From assembly GCA_937858715.1 (NCBI GenBank), contig CALLZY010000191.1:1-39111 (forward strand): a stretch of 39,111 nt of DNA. The letters are read 5' to 3'. Position 1 is the first letter of the stretch. The number at the start of each line of letters is the position of its first letter. This document shows positions 32,138-39,111 of the stretch, piece by piece. This DNA is from an uncultured Chitinophagaceae bacterium. GTDB lineage: Bacteria > Bacteroidota > Bacteroidia > Chitinophagales > Chitinophagaceae. The position numbers were made by a program, and so were the translations under genes. The notes below the pieces were generated by a model, which did no database searches, was not told where the DNA came from, and saw only the letters and a program-made list of their open reading frames with translations.

Positions 32138-32904
32138 GAGGATTAGACATATTTAAGAAATACTTTGAGCAGTATCCCAATAACTATGTGATTATTGGCG
32201 GAACTGCATGTGATATTATTATTGATGAAGCAGGCTTTGTACCAAGAGCTACAAAAGATATTGACATTATTTTGGTAGTAGAAGCCTTGAACAGTGCTTT
32301 TGTAAAGCAATTTTGGCAATTCATTAATGATGGACAGTATCAACAACGGGAAAAGAGCAACGATGAGCGAGAGTATTATCGTTTCATAAAGCCCGCTAAT
32401 ACAGACTTCCCGCATCAAATTGAACTTTTTTCAAGAACACCCGATATAATTGTACTGGAAGACAATGCCCACCTAACTCCCATTCCGGTTGATGATGACC
32501 TGTCAAGTCTTTCAGCTATTCTTCTAAATGACGATTATTATAATTATATGATTGGGCATAGTCGGGTTGAAGACGGATTACACCACGCCAACATAGAAGC
32601 TTTGATATGCTTAAAAGCCAAGGCTTTTTTGGAAATCAAGGAAAGGATTGAAAATGGAAGTAAAGAAGACAAAAAGCAAATGAAAAAACATAAAGCAGAT
32701 GTTTTCAGGTTAACAGTAATGCTCACGCCGGAATCTGAATTTGATTTGCCCGAAACGATACAAACAAATATTAATCAGTTTTCGAAATTGATAGAAGAAG
32801 ATTTGCCGGATGAAGCCATTTTTAAAGAAATGGGGTTGAACAACATTGATCCAAGTAAAATATTTGACCAATTTAAAAAGTCGTTCAAAGTAAAGGAGTC
32901 TTAG
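32131..32904 (+). CDS. AbiEii-like nucleotidyltransferase toxin
   Basis: This 257-residue protein has the polymerase-beta-like motif of AbiEii/MenT toxins near its N-terminus: VIIGGTACDIIIDEAG followed by PRATKDIDIILV, with the D-x-D pair of metal ligands. A lysine-containing helix HHANIEALICLKAKAFLEIK follows, where the lysines commonly take part in catalysis. AbiEii-type toxins transfer nucleotides to tRNA or other targets and stop growth after phage infection; the target is unknown here. It overlaps the regulator stop by 7 bp. The charged C-terminal part (about 175-257) is of unclear role. The pair lies between the CBASS-like genes and hsdR, so it is an inserted cassette with its own promoter. 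Confidence 0.82.
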   Translation: MVRGLDIFKKYFEQYPNNYVIIGGTACDIIIDEAGFVPRATKDIDIILVVEALNSAFVKQFWQFINDGQYQQREKSNDEREYYRFIKPANTDFPHQIELFSRTPDIIVLEDNAHLTPIPVDDDLSSLSAILLNDDYYNYMIGHSRVEDGLHHANIEALICLKAKAFLEIKERIENGSKEDKKQMKKHKADVFRLTVMLTPESEFDLPETIQTNINQFSKLIEEDLPDEAIFKEMGLNNIDPSKIFDQFKKSFKVKES

Positions 32905-32951
32905 CAACTGGTTACAGCGATACAAACCCTGTAAAAAAAGTTTTGAATGAA

Positions 32952-35900
32952 ATGAATACGCCAAGCTTTAAAGAAGATCATATTAGTCAGATACCAGCAT
33001 TGCAATTATTGCAAAAACTGGGATATAGCTACTTAACACCGTCAGAAGCCGATAGAATGCGTGGCGGTAAAAGCAGCAATGTGCTTTTGGAAGATGTATT
33101 ACGTAAACAGTTAAAAGAGATCAACAGTATCAAGGTAAGTGCAACACGTATCGGTCTTTTCACTGACGAGAATATTGAAAAAGGCATTCTGGCATTGAAA
33201 GAGCTCCCCATGCACGAGGGTTATATTACTGCGTGCGAAGCTGCTTATAATTTATTGACTCTTGGTAAGGCACTGGAGCAATCCATAGACGGCGATAAGA
33301 AAAGTTTTACCCTTCAATACATTGACTGGAAAAATATTCATAACAATGTATTTCATGTAACCGAAGAATACAGCGTAATGCGCAGTAGCAGTAAAGAGCA
33401 TTACAGGCCTGATATTGTACTTTTTGTAAATGGTATTCCCTTTTGCATTATTGAATGTAAACGGCCTGATATGAAAGAGCCGTTAAGCCAGGCTATCAGT
33501 CAGCAATTAAGAAGTCAGCAAGAAGATGGGATAAGAAGTTTGTATGTGTATGCACAAATATTATTAAGCATAGCTACCAGAGAGGCATTATATGGTACGA
33601 ATGCAACACCCGAAAAATTTTGGTCGAAATGGCAGGAAAAATTTTCAAACTCAGAAGGCGAAAAAAGCTATAAAGAATCGGTAAAGCATTTAAAGAATAC
33701 TCCATTAGATATTGATCAAAAAGAAAAATTGTTTTCTGACCGGTTTAAATATGTACGCCAATATTTTGACGCGATGGAGCAGGAACAGATTGAACCTACC
33801 GTGCAGGATGAATATCTATACAACCTTTGTCGCCCCGAACGTTTATTGGATATTACCTTCAATTTCGTGCTATTTGATGATGGAGAAAAAAAGGTTGCGA
33901 GATACCAGCAATATTTTGCTATAAAGAAAGCAATGCGCAGGCTATTAAAGCTAGAGAATGGAAAAAGACAAGGCGGTGTAATCTGGCATACCCAGGGAAG
34001 TGGCAAATCGTTAACAATGGTAATACTGGCAGAAGCAATAGCGCTTGAGCCGAGCATAAAAAATCCCAAGATAATATTAGTAACGGATCGTACAGACCTG
34101 GATGATCAAATCACAAAAACATTTAGAAAGTGTGGCAAGTTTGTAGAAAATGCCAGTACTGGCCAACGTTTGGTTGAGTTGCTGGAAAACAAGAGTGATG
34201 CGGTTATAACTACTATCATTAATAAGTTTAATGCTGCTGTTAAGAAAATCAGTAGCCCACTGGAAAGTCCTGATATTTTTGTGCTGGTGGATGAGGGCCA
34301 CCGTACCCAGCATGGCTTGTTTAATATTGATATGCAAAAGACATTGCCCAACGCTTGTTTTATTGCCATGACTGGAACACCGTTATTTAAGAGGGATAAA
34401 AATACTGCAGCTAAGTTTGGGGGTATCATAGACGCTTATACAGTTGATGAAGCGGTAACCGATAAAGCGGTGGTACCCTTACTATATGAGGGGCGAGTAG
34501 CGAGGCAAAACGTGAACGAGAGCCCGATTGATACATTTTTCGGCATGGTATCGGAGCCGCTCACAGATTATCAAAAAGCTGATCTTAAAAAGAAATTTTC
34601 CAGGTCAGATCAGTTAAATGGGGCTGAGCAAAAAATATACGCTATCGCATGGGATATAAGTCTGCACTTTCGTAATAATTGGCAAGGGACACCCTTCAAA
34701 GGGCAATTGGTTTGTGATAAGAAAGTCAATGCTATTCGCTATAAAGAGTTTTTAGATGAAATAGGCATAGTTACCTCAGAGTTACTTATATCCCCTCCTG
34801 ATGAAAGAGAGGGTGAGGAGAGCGCTTATGAAAAGTCTAATGAGCGGGTTAACAAGTTTTGGAAGCGCATGATGGAAGAACATGGGAACTCCAAAACGTA
34901 TGAAAAAAATATCATTAGCCGGTTTAAAAATCAGAAAGACCCGGAAATTATCATTGTGGTCGACAAGTTGTTAACCGGATTTGACGAACCGAAAAACACG
35001 GTATTGTACTTAACAAGAAATCTACAAAGCCATAAGCTATTGCAGGCTATAGCAAGAGTAAATAGGATTTACCCAGACAAAGAATTTGGTTATATAATTG
35101 ATTACTATGGTGTAATTGAAAATCTTGATGATGCGCTCAAGATGTACTCTTCTTTTGAGGATTTTGATAGTGAAGACCTGGCTGGGACGTTGACAAATAT
35201 CAAGGACGAAGTAATGAAATTGCCCCAACGCCTTTCTGAACTTTGGGATATTTTCAAGGAGATAAAAAACAAACGTGATGCCGAAGCATATCAACTATTA
35301 TTGAAAGACGAAGCCATACGTGTAGTTTTTTATGATAAACTGGCATCTTACGCAAAGAGTCTTAAGCTTGCGATGTCTTCAATTGACTTTCATCAGCAAA
35401 CCGAAGAAAATATTATCAACAAGTATAAGGAAGATCTTGCGATGTTCCTGAAGTTAAGAATTGCAGTTGTCGAAAGGTATAGCGATGAAATAGATTACAA
35501 GCAATATGAGGGGCAGATTCAAAAGTTGATAGATACTCATATCACCACAGAGAAGATAGAGACTATCACTGAGCTGGTAAATATTTTTGACAAAGAAAAA
35601 TTTCAACAGGAAGTAGAGAACACCATTGGCAAAGCTGCTAAAGCAGACAAAATCGCTAGCAGGACGTCAAAGCATATAAGTGAAAAAATGGAAGAAGATC
35701 CTGCCTTTTATAAAAAGTTTTCTCAAATGCTGAAAGAAGCAATTGCCGATTATGAAGCTAAGCGTATTAATGAAGCACAATATTTAAACAGGGTTCAGGA
35801 TATTATGAATAATGTGCTATCACATACCGATACAGATATTCCGGTTGTTCTGAATGAAAGAGATGTTGCAAAGGCGTTTTATGGTTTGACGGTAGAAACA

Positions 35901-36176
35901 TTGCATGAAAAACTACAGGACGATATTGTCAGAAGGGAATTATCTGTGCAGGCAGCTATTCATATTGATGATTTAGTTAAAGATGCGGTTTTGGATAATG
36001 GGAAAGCCATTGTAGATTGGCAGCACAAGTCAAATATTACTGGCAAGCTGCAAATTGATATTGGGGATTACTTAATTGACGAGGTGAGAGACAAATATGG
36101 CATCAATCTTTCATTTGGCGAGATGGATGAAATTGCTGAAAAGTGCATTGAGGTGGCAAAACTCCGTTATAAGTAA
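32952..36176 (+). CDS. hsdR: Type I restriction endonuclease subunit HsdR
   Basis: This 1,074-residue protein is the motor and nuclease of the type I complex: it translocates DNA using ATP and cuts at collision. The PD-(D/E)xK nuclease lies at about residues 150-170 (RPDIVLFVNGIPFC, then IIECKRPD). The SF2 helicase follows with Walker A HTQGSGKS (about 346-353), DEGHRTQHG (Walker B, about 447) and AMTGTPL. Later helicase motifs include VVDKLLTGFDEP and LQAIARVNR. The C-terminal helical region ends in KCIEVAKLRYK. All key motifs are intact. The ATG at 32952 is used; an in-frame TTG at 32943 would add three residues. Its stop overlaps the YgjP-like gene by 1 base. It lies about 8.4 kb away from hsdM because of the intervening genes. 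Confidence 0.96.
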   Translation: MNTPSFKEDHISQIPALQLLQKLGYSYLTPSEADRMRGGKSSNVLLEDVLRKQLKEINSIKVSATRIGLFTDENIEKGILALKELPMHEGYITACEAAYNLLTLGKALEQSIDGDKKSFTLQYIDWKNIHNNVFHVTEEYSVMRSSSKEHYRPDIVLFVNGIPFCIIECKRPDMKEPLSQAISQQLRSQQEDGIRSLYVYAQILLSIATREALYGTNATPEKFWSKWQEKFSNSEGEKSYKESVKHLKNTPLDIDQKEKLFSDRFKYVRQYFDAMEQEQIEPTVQDEYLYNLCRPERLLDITFNFVLFDDGEKKVARYQQYFAIKKAMRRLLKLENGKRQGGVIWHTQGSGKSLTMVILAEAIALEPSIKNPKIILVTDRTDLDDQITKTFRKCGKFVENASTGQRLVELLENKSDAVITTIINKFNAAVKKISSPLESPDIFVLVDEGHRTQHGLFNIDMQKTLPNACFIAMTGTPLFKRDKNTAAKFGGIIDAYTVDEAVTDKAVVPLLYEGRVARQNVNESPIDTFFGMVSEPLTDYQKADLKKKFSRSDQLNGAEQKIYAIAWDISLHFRNNWQGTPFKGQLVCDKKVNAIRYKEFLDEIGIVTSELLISPPDEREGEESAYEKSNERVNKFWKRMMEEHGNSKTYEKNIISRFKNQKDPEIIIVVDKLLTGFDEPKNTVLYLTRNLQSHKLLQAIARVNRIYPDKEFGYIIDYYGVIENLDDALKMYSSFEDFDSEDLAGTLTNIKDEVMKLPQRLSELWDIFKEIKNKRDAEAYQLLLKDEAIRVVFYDKLASYAKSLKLAMSSIDFHQQTEENIINKYKEDLAMFLKLRIAVVERYSDEIDYKQYEGQIQKLIDTHITTEKIETITELVNIFDKEKFQQEVENTIGKAAKADKIASRTSKHISEKMEEDPAFYKKFSQMLKEAIADYEAKRINEAQYLNRVQDIMNNVLSHTDTDIPVVLNERDVAKAFYGLTVETLHEKLQDDIVRRELSVQAAIHIDDLVKDAVLDNGKAIVDWQHKSNITGKLQIDIGDYLIDEVRDKYGINLSFGEMDEIAEKCIEVAKLRYK

Positions 36177-36871
36177 TGACATCGTATATACAATTTGGTT
36201 CAAAGAGAATTGATTTTAAGCTGGAGTATTCTGATCGTAAATCGCTTGGAATAACAGTAACGCCAGACCCATTTGTTGTTGTGAAAGCTCCTGCCGGTTC
36301 ATCATTGGATCAGGTAAAAAATAAGTTACAAAATAAGGCACCCTGGATAATTAAACAACGAAATTATTTTCTTTCATTTCATCCGAAGACACCACCGAGA
36401 AAATATGTGAGCGGAGAGACACATCTGTATCTTGGAAGACAATACAGATTAAGAGTAGTTAAAGGGAGTTCGGACGAAGTTAAGTTGAAGGGTAAATTCA
36501 TTGAAGTTGTTACTACTAATAAATATCCTGTCAAAACATTGCTCAATTCATGGTATCTTAATCATGCTAAAGATAAATTTACGATCATTGCTCTGCCATT
36601 AATTGAGCGATTCAAAAAGTATAAAGTAGAGCCTACCTGTATTCAAATACGAGAGATGTCTGCACGATGGGGAAGTTGTACCCCTAAAGGAAAAATAATT
36701 CTAAACCCCGATCTCATAAGGGCTCCCAAAGCCTGTATCGAGTATGTTGTTGTTCATGAATTATGTCATTTAGTTTATCATGAACACAGCCAACGATTTA
36801 TTGATCTTCAAACCAGGGAAATGAAAGACTGGGAAAAGTGGAAGCAGAAACTGGAAAAATTATTGGCCTGA
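36176..36871 (+). CDS. YgjP/WLM-like metallopeptidase (DUF45)
   Basis: This 231-residue protein is a zinc-dependent M48-type hydrolase of the YgjP (DUF45) family. The metal-binding motif is HELCH (H194, E195, H198), followed by a candidate third ligand in YHEHS. The family signature EMSARWGSC, then KGKIILNPDLI, precedes it. The N-terminal beta-rich part starts with IQFGSKRIDFKLEY. Members are often found next to type I restriction genes (family knowledge), and a role in controlling the restriction subunit is possible but not shown. The ATG overlaps the hsdR stop by one base (TAATG), so translation is coupled. No signal peptide: cytoplasmic. It is the last gene of the rightward defence run; no clear terminator follows. 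Confidence 0.9.
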   Translation: MTSYIQFGSKRIDFKLEYSDRKSLGITVTPDPFVVVKAPAGSSLDQVKNKLQNKAPWIIKQRNYFLSFHPKTPPRKYVSGETHLYLGRQYRLRVVKGSSDEVKLKGKFIEVVTTNKYPVKTLLNSWYLNHAKDKFTIIALPLIERFKKYKVEPTCIQIREMSARWGSCTPKGKIILNPDLIRAPKACIEYVVVHELCHLVYHEHSQRFIDLQTREMKDWEKWKQKLEKLLA

Positions 36872-36920
36872 CATAAAGCTGCACAAATCGGAATTCTTTG
36901 TACATTAGAATCAATATTTT

Positions 36921-36960
36921 GCAAGAGCTTACAAAAACTTGCACAAACTTACCCAAACTG
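36921..36960. repeat. Four CAAACTT-like 10-bp repeats
   Basis: The 10-mers GCAAGAGCTT, ACAAAAACTT, GCACAAACTT and ACCCAAACTG stand head to tail (36921-36960). They share the pattern CAAA then CT at one-helical-turn spacing. They lie in non-coding DNA between the YgjP-like gene and the small acidic gene, close to the recombinase module. Confidence 0.5.
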
Positions 36961-36983
36961 GAAAGTGAGTTTTTCGGCTGTTA

Positions 36984-36991
36984 TAGGTTTG
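36984..36991 (+). promoter_or_regulatory. Putative -7 element of the small acidic gene
   Basis: TAGGTTTG matches TAnnTTTG and lies 24 bp before the ATG at 37016. A clear TTG -33 box is missing; the 10-bp repeats end 23 bp upstream and could hold an activator site in its place. Confidence 0.45.
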
Positions 36992-37015
36992 CATTCTAAA
37001 CAAATCTTATACACC

Positions 37016-37264
37016 ATGAAGACGATTAAAGTCCGGGAGTTTGAAATCCCCGTAAGCGCAATGCCCGAAGTGGCAGACATCCTGGAGAAAAGTGAACTGG
37101 GTAACAGTATCACAGGAACGGATGAAGATCATGAATTCATTTTAGTGGAAGTGAGCTATGACAAAGATGACGAGGATGAGCGTTCTGCCATCCACGCCAT
37201 TGATGACGTAATTGCCGATCACGAAGATGATGACGATGACGACGATGAAGAAGAGGGGAATTAA
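37016..37264 (+). CDS. Small strongly acidic protein of unknown function
   Basis: I do not recognise this 82-residue protein. The first half (MKTIKVREFEIPVSAMPEVA) is a mixed segment with a hydrophobic core; the second half is very acidic and ends in an aspartate/glutamate run (HEDDDDDDDEEEGN). Such charge can mimic DNA or bind basic proteins, but no known anti-restriction family is evident. The ATG at 37016 follows a TAnnTTTG element by 24 bp; an upstream ATG/TTG at 36965 is unlikely because it would begin upstream of the -7 element. Its stop lies in the loop of an intrinsic terminator. It is next to the 65-residue gene and the recombinase, so it may belong to the mobility module. Confidence 0.72.
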   Translation: MKTIKVREFEIPVSAMPEVADILEKSELGNSITGTDEDHEFILVEVSYDKDDEDERSAIHAIDDVIADHEDDDDDDDEEEGN

Positions 37265-37276
37265 CCCCTCTTTTTT
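37251..37276 (+). terminator. Intrinsic terminator overlapping the acidic gene's stop codon
   Basis: AAGAGGGG (37251-37258) pairs with CCCCTCTT (37265-37272) around a 6-nt loop (AATTAA) that contains the stop codon TAA. The run TTTTTT (37271-37276) follows at once. This is a compact, good intrinsic terminator. Confidence 0.8.
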
Positions 37277-37285
37277 ATCTTATTT

Positions 37286-37314
37286 AATTGATAATCAATT
37301 ATTTATTATTTTTG
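37286..37314 (+). promoter_or_regulatory. Probable promoter and dyad upstream of the 65-residue gene
   Basis: AATTGAT-A-ATCAATT (37286-37300) is a perfect 7+1+7 dyad. It overlaps a TTG (37288-37290) lying 16 bp before TATTTTTG (37307-37314, TAnnTTTG). The dyad could be an operator. Spacing is a little short for the -33/-7 pair. The promoter would also serve the recombinase. Confidence 0.5.
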
Positions 37315-37326
37315 AAATCCACTCCT

Positions 37327-37524
37327 ATGAATAGAATCACTGCCGGGGATGTAAAGCAATACCCAGAATTTAAGGATCAAAACGACGAGCAACTAAACGC
37401 CATTGTTGAGCTCATCCAATGCTACAACAATGTAGTGTATCAATTGGCTATGGGGCTGGAAAAGACTGATACAGCTTCCGGGAAATTAATTGAAATAACC
37501 ACTATTAAAACACAGGCTGCATAA
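37327..37524 (+). CDS. Small unknown 65-residue protein upstream of the recombinase
   Basis: This 65-residue, mostly helical protein has no recognised domain. The sequence (MNRITAGDVKQYPEFKDQND, then EQLNAIVELIQCYNNVVYQL) suggests a short helical bundle. The ATG at 37327 lies 12 bp after a TAnnTTTG element; an upstream in-frame TTG at 37288 would lie before that element and is rejected. The recombinase begins 10 bp after its stop, so they are likely co-transcribed. The position suggests a recombination directionality or regulatory role, which is only inference. Confidence 0.7.
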   Translation: MNRITAGDVKQYPEFKDQNDEQLNAIVELIQCYNNVVYQLAMGLEKTDTASGKLIEITTIKTQAA

Positions 37525-37534
37525 ATACATCTAT

Positions 37535-39111
37535 ATGACCAACGCTGTTTTATTTGAAAGTTTTGCAAAAGGAAAAGCATCGCAACAAAGCCGGAGTAAT
37601 AATTGTGTTGTTTACACCCGTGTATCAACCAAAGAACAGGCCGATAACAATATGAGCCTTGAAACGCAACGAAAACACTGTGAACAGTTCGCTATAAAGA
37701 ATGGCTACAATATCCAGGGATACTTTGGCGGCACTTACGAAAGTGCCAAAACAGATGAACGGAAAGAGTTCAACAGAATGCTGTCTTTCGTAAAAAAGAG
37801 CAAAGAAAAAATTGCTCATATCATCGTATATAGTGTTGACCGCTTCAGCAGATCGGGAGCCAACGCCATCTACATTACTGAACAATTGAAGAAACAGGGA
37901 ATATTGTTGCATTCAGTAAGTCAGCCTACTGATATTACCACGCCAAGCGGCAATCTTCAACAGAACATCCAGTTTATTTTCAGTGAATACGACAATCAGC
38001 TACGCCGACAGAAATGTATGGCAGGCGTAAAAGAAATGCTGCTGCGTGGCGACTGGCCAACCATGCCACCAATGGGCTATTCGATTATAAGAGAAAACGG
38101 CGTTAGAAAAATTGTGGTCAATGAAAAAGGGAAATTGCTGAGGAAAGCGTTTATCTGGAAAGCCAATGAAAGAATAACGAACGAAGAGATTTGCAAAAGG
38201 CTCGAAGCGCTTGGATTAAAGTTGGCCGATCAAAGGCTCTCGGATATGTTCCGCAATCCATTCTATTGCGGTTTAATGGTACATAATATGCTGGATGGGC
38301 AGGTAATAAAAGGGAATCATGAAAAAATGGTTTCGGAAGAAATATTTCTGAAAGCTAATAATGCATTACCGCATCATAAAGACGGCATCAGAATACTGCA
38401 TGAGCGAGAAGAAGCACCGCTTAAACGATTCCTGAAATGTGATCAATGCAAGCAGTTTTATACAGCTTACAGGAAAAAGGAAAAGCATTGGTATTATAAG
38501 TGCAACACGAAGGGCTGTAACTGCAACCTGAATGCGTCGCAATTACATGCTGATTTCAAATACATGTTGAAGGACTTGTCGCTCACTGTTTCTCCCGGCA
38601 TTGAAAACCTCATCAAACAGGACATGGAAGCTTTGTATTCAGAAAGCGGTAAGGACGGCAATGAGCAGCGATCAATCGTCAGCAGAAATTTAACTGAGCT
38701 TACCAATAAGATTGCAAGGCTGCATGAGAAGTTTATCGATGGAGATATAGACCGGGAAACCTATTGGCAAATGAAGGGCAAATTTGAAGGGGAGCGGGAA
38801 AAGGTCGAACTCCAGCTGACAAAGATGGGTAAAGGGTTATCGAACTTGCAAAAATGCCTGGATCTGGCAATGGAATTTTCGTCAAACCTCCCGTCACTGT
38901 GGGATTTGAGCGATTATGCCAACAAACAAAGGATCCAATATCTGATCTTTCCGGAGGGAATTTATGTTGATAAAGAAACCAGGGATTATCGAACTCCGAA
39001 AGTAAATTCGGTATGCCTCTATCTGGCACGTCTGAAGCGGGTTTTAGCGGAAAATGAAAGCGGGAAAACCAACACGAATGTCAATTTTCCCGCTTCTGTG
39101 GTGTGGGGCGG
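37535..39111 (+). CDS. Large serine recombinase (3' end cut by window edge)
   Basis: The frame opens at ATG 37535 and runs without a stop to base 39111, giving 525 residues so far. The N-terminal resolvase/invertase domain begins VVYTRVSTKEQADNN, with catalytic serine S31 after the conserved tyrosine and arginine. YSVDRFSRSG carries the DRxxR-type catalytic motif. The recombinase domain follows (MPPMGYSIIREN, then RNPFYCGLMVHN). A zinc ribbon starts at C302 and C305 (CDQC, then CNTKGCNC). A long coiled coil (NLTELTNKIARLHEKFIDGD) lies near the end. Such enzymes integrate and excise mobile elements between attP and attB. It is in the same direction as the island and probably carries it. The C-terminal end is outside the window. 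Confidence 0.95.
   Translation, partial: MTNAVLFESFAKGKASQQSRSNNCVVYTRVSTKEQADNNMSLETQRKHCEQFAIKNGYNIQGYFGGTYESAKTDERKEFNRMLSFVKKSKEKIAHIIVYSVDRFSRSGANAIYITEQLKKQGILLHSVSQPTDITTPSGNLQQNIQFIFSEYDNQLRRQKCMAGVKEMLLRGDWPTMPPMGYSIIRENGVRKIVVNEKGKLLRKAFIWKANERITNEEICKRLEALGLKLADQRLSDMFRNPFYCGLMVHNMLDGQVIKGNHEKMVSEEIFLKANNALPHHKDGIRILHEREEAPLKRFLKCDQCKQFYTAYRKKEKHWYYKCNTKGCNCNLNASQLHADFKYMLKDLSLTVSPGIENLIKQDMEALYSESGKDGNEQRSIVSRNLTELTNKIARLHEKFIDGDIDRETYWQMKGKFEGEREKVELQLTKMGKGLSNLQKCLDLAMEFSSNLPSLWDLSDYANKQRIQYLIFPEGIYVDKETRDYRTPKVNSVCLYLARLKRVLAENESGKTNTNVNFPASVVWG

Noticed and set aside
32131-32904. The AbiEii-like protein as a third CD-NTase
   Set aside because: The GGTA and TKDIDI motifs belong to the AbiEii/MenT type; the GS-x-D-x-D pattern and helical domain of CD-NTases are missing.
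1-39111. tRNA, rRNA, CRISPR arrays or insertion sequences
   Set aside because: No tRNA-like cloverleaf, rRNA segment, regular short repeats with spacers, or transposase with inverted ends was seen by reading; a covariance-model scan would be needed to exclude small RNAs.

Overview
The window looks like a Bacteroidota chromosome segment, probably of the Chitinophagaceae type; the family is an inference, not proven. The evidence is a SusC/SusD outer-membrane pair, a giant surface protein ending in a type IX secretion (T9SS) sorting domain, and several TAnnTTTG promoter elements of the Bacteroidota type without consistent Shine-Dalgarno sites.

Region 1 (1-11665) is a polysaccharide utilisation locus and its flank. 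A two-component-type propeller sensor, cut by the left edge, is transcribed leftward. Diverging from it is a run of susC-like, susD-like, GH16 beta-glucanase, a double-domain hydrolase (alpha/beta hydrolase fused to an SGNH esterase) and a GH31 glycosidase. The layout fits binding of a glucan at the surface, import by the SusCD pair, and trimming by the hydrolases. An EamA/DMT transporter follows.

Region 2 (11666-20422) is one 2,779-residue secreted protein. It has a sortilin/YCF48-like propeller, twelve IPT/TIG domains, three blocks of exactly seven FG-GAP/VCBS repeats, two Ig-like domains and a T9SS C-terminal domain. A strong hairpin terminator closes it.

Region 3 (about 20450-36871) is a defence island. 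Two leftward genes (an unrecognised 376-residue protein and a HipB-like repressor) face a tightly packed rightward run. In that run a type I restriction-modification system is split up and interleaved with CBASS-type cyclic-nucleotide signalling genes. The order is half-length hsdS, hsdM, CD-NTase 1, E2-like protein, full-length hsdS, patatin phospholipase (CapV-like), CD-NTase 2, two-TM GGDEF protein, metallophosphoesterase, AbiE-like antitoxin and nucleotidyltransferase toxin, hsdR, YgjP-like metalloprotease. Most junctions overlap or are only 1-25 bp apart, so co-transcription is likely; one good internal promoter lies in front of the AbiE-like pair.

Region 4 (36872-39111) holds two small unknown genes, one strongly acidic, and a large serine recombinase cut by the right edge. 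It is probably the mobility module of the element that carries the island. The most unusual part is the physical coupling of restriction-modification, two CD-NTases, an E2-like protein and a GGDEF/phosphoesterase pair in one gene run.
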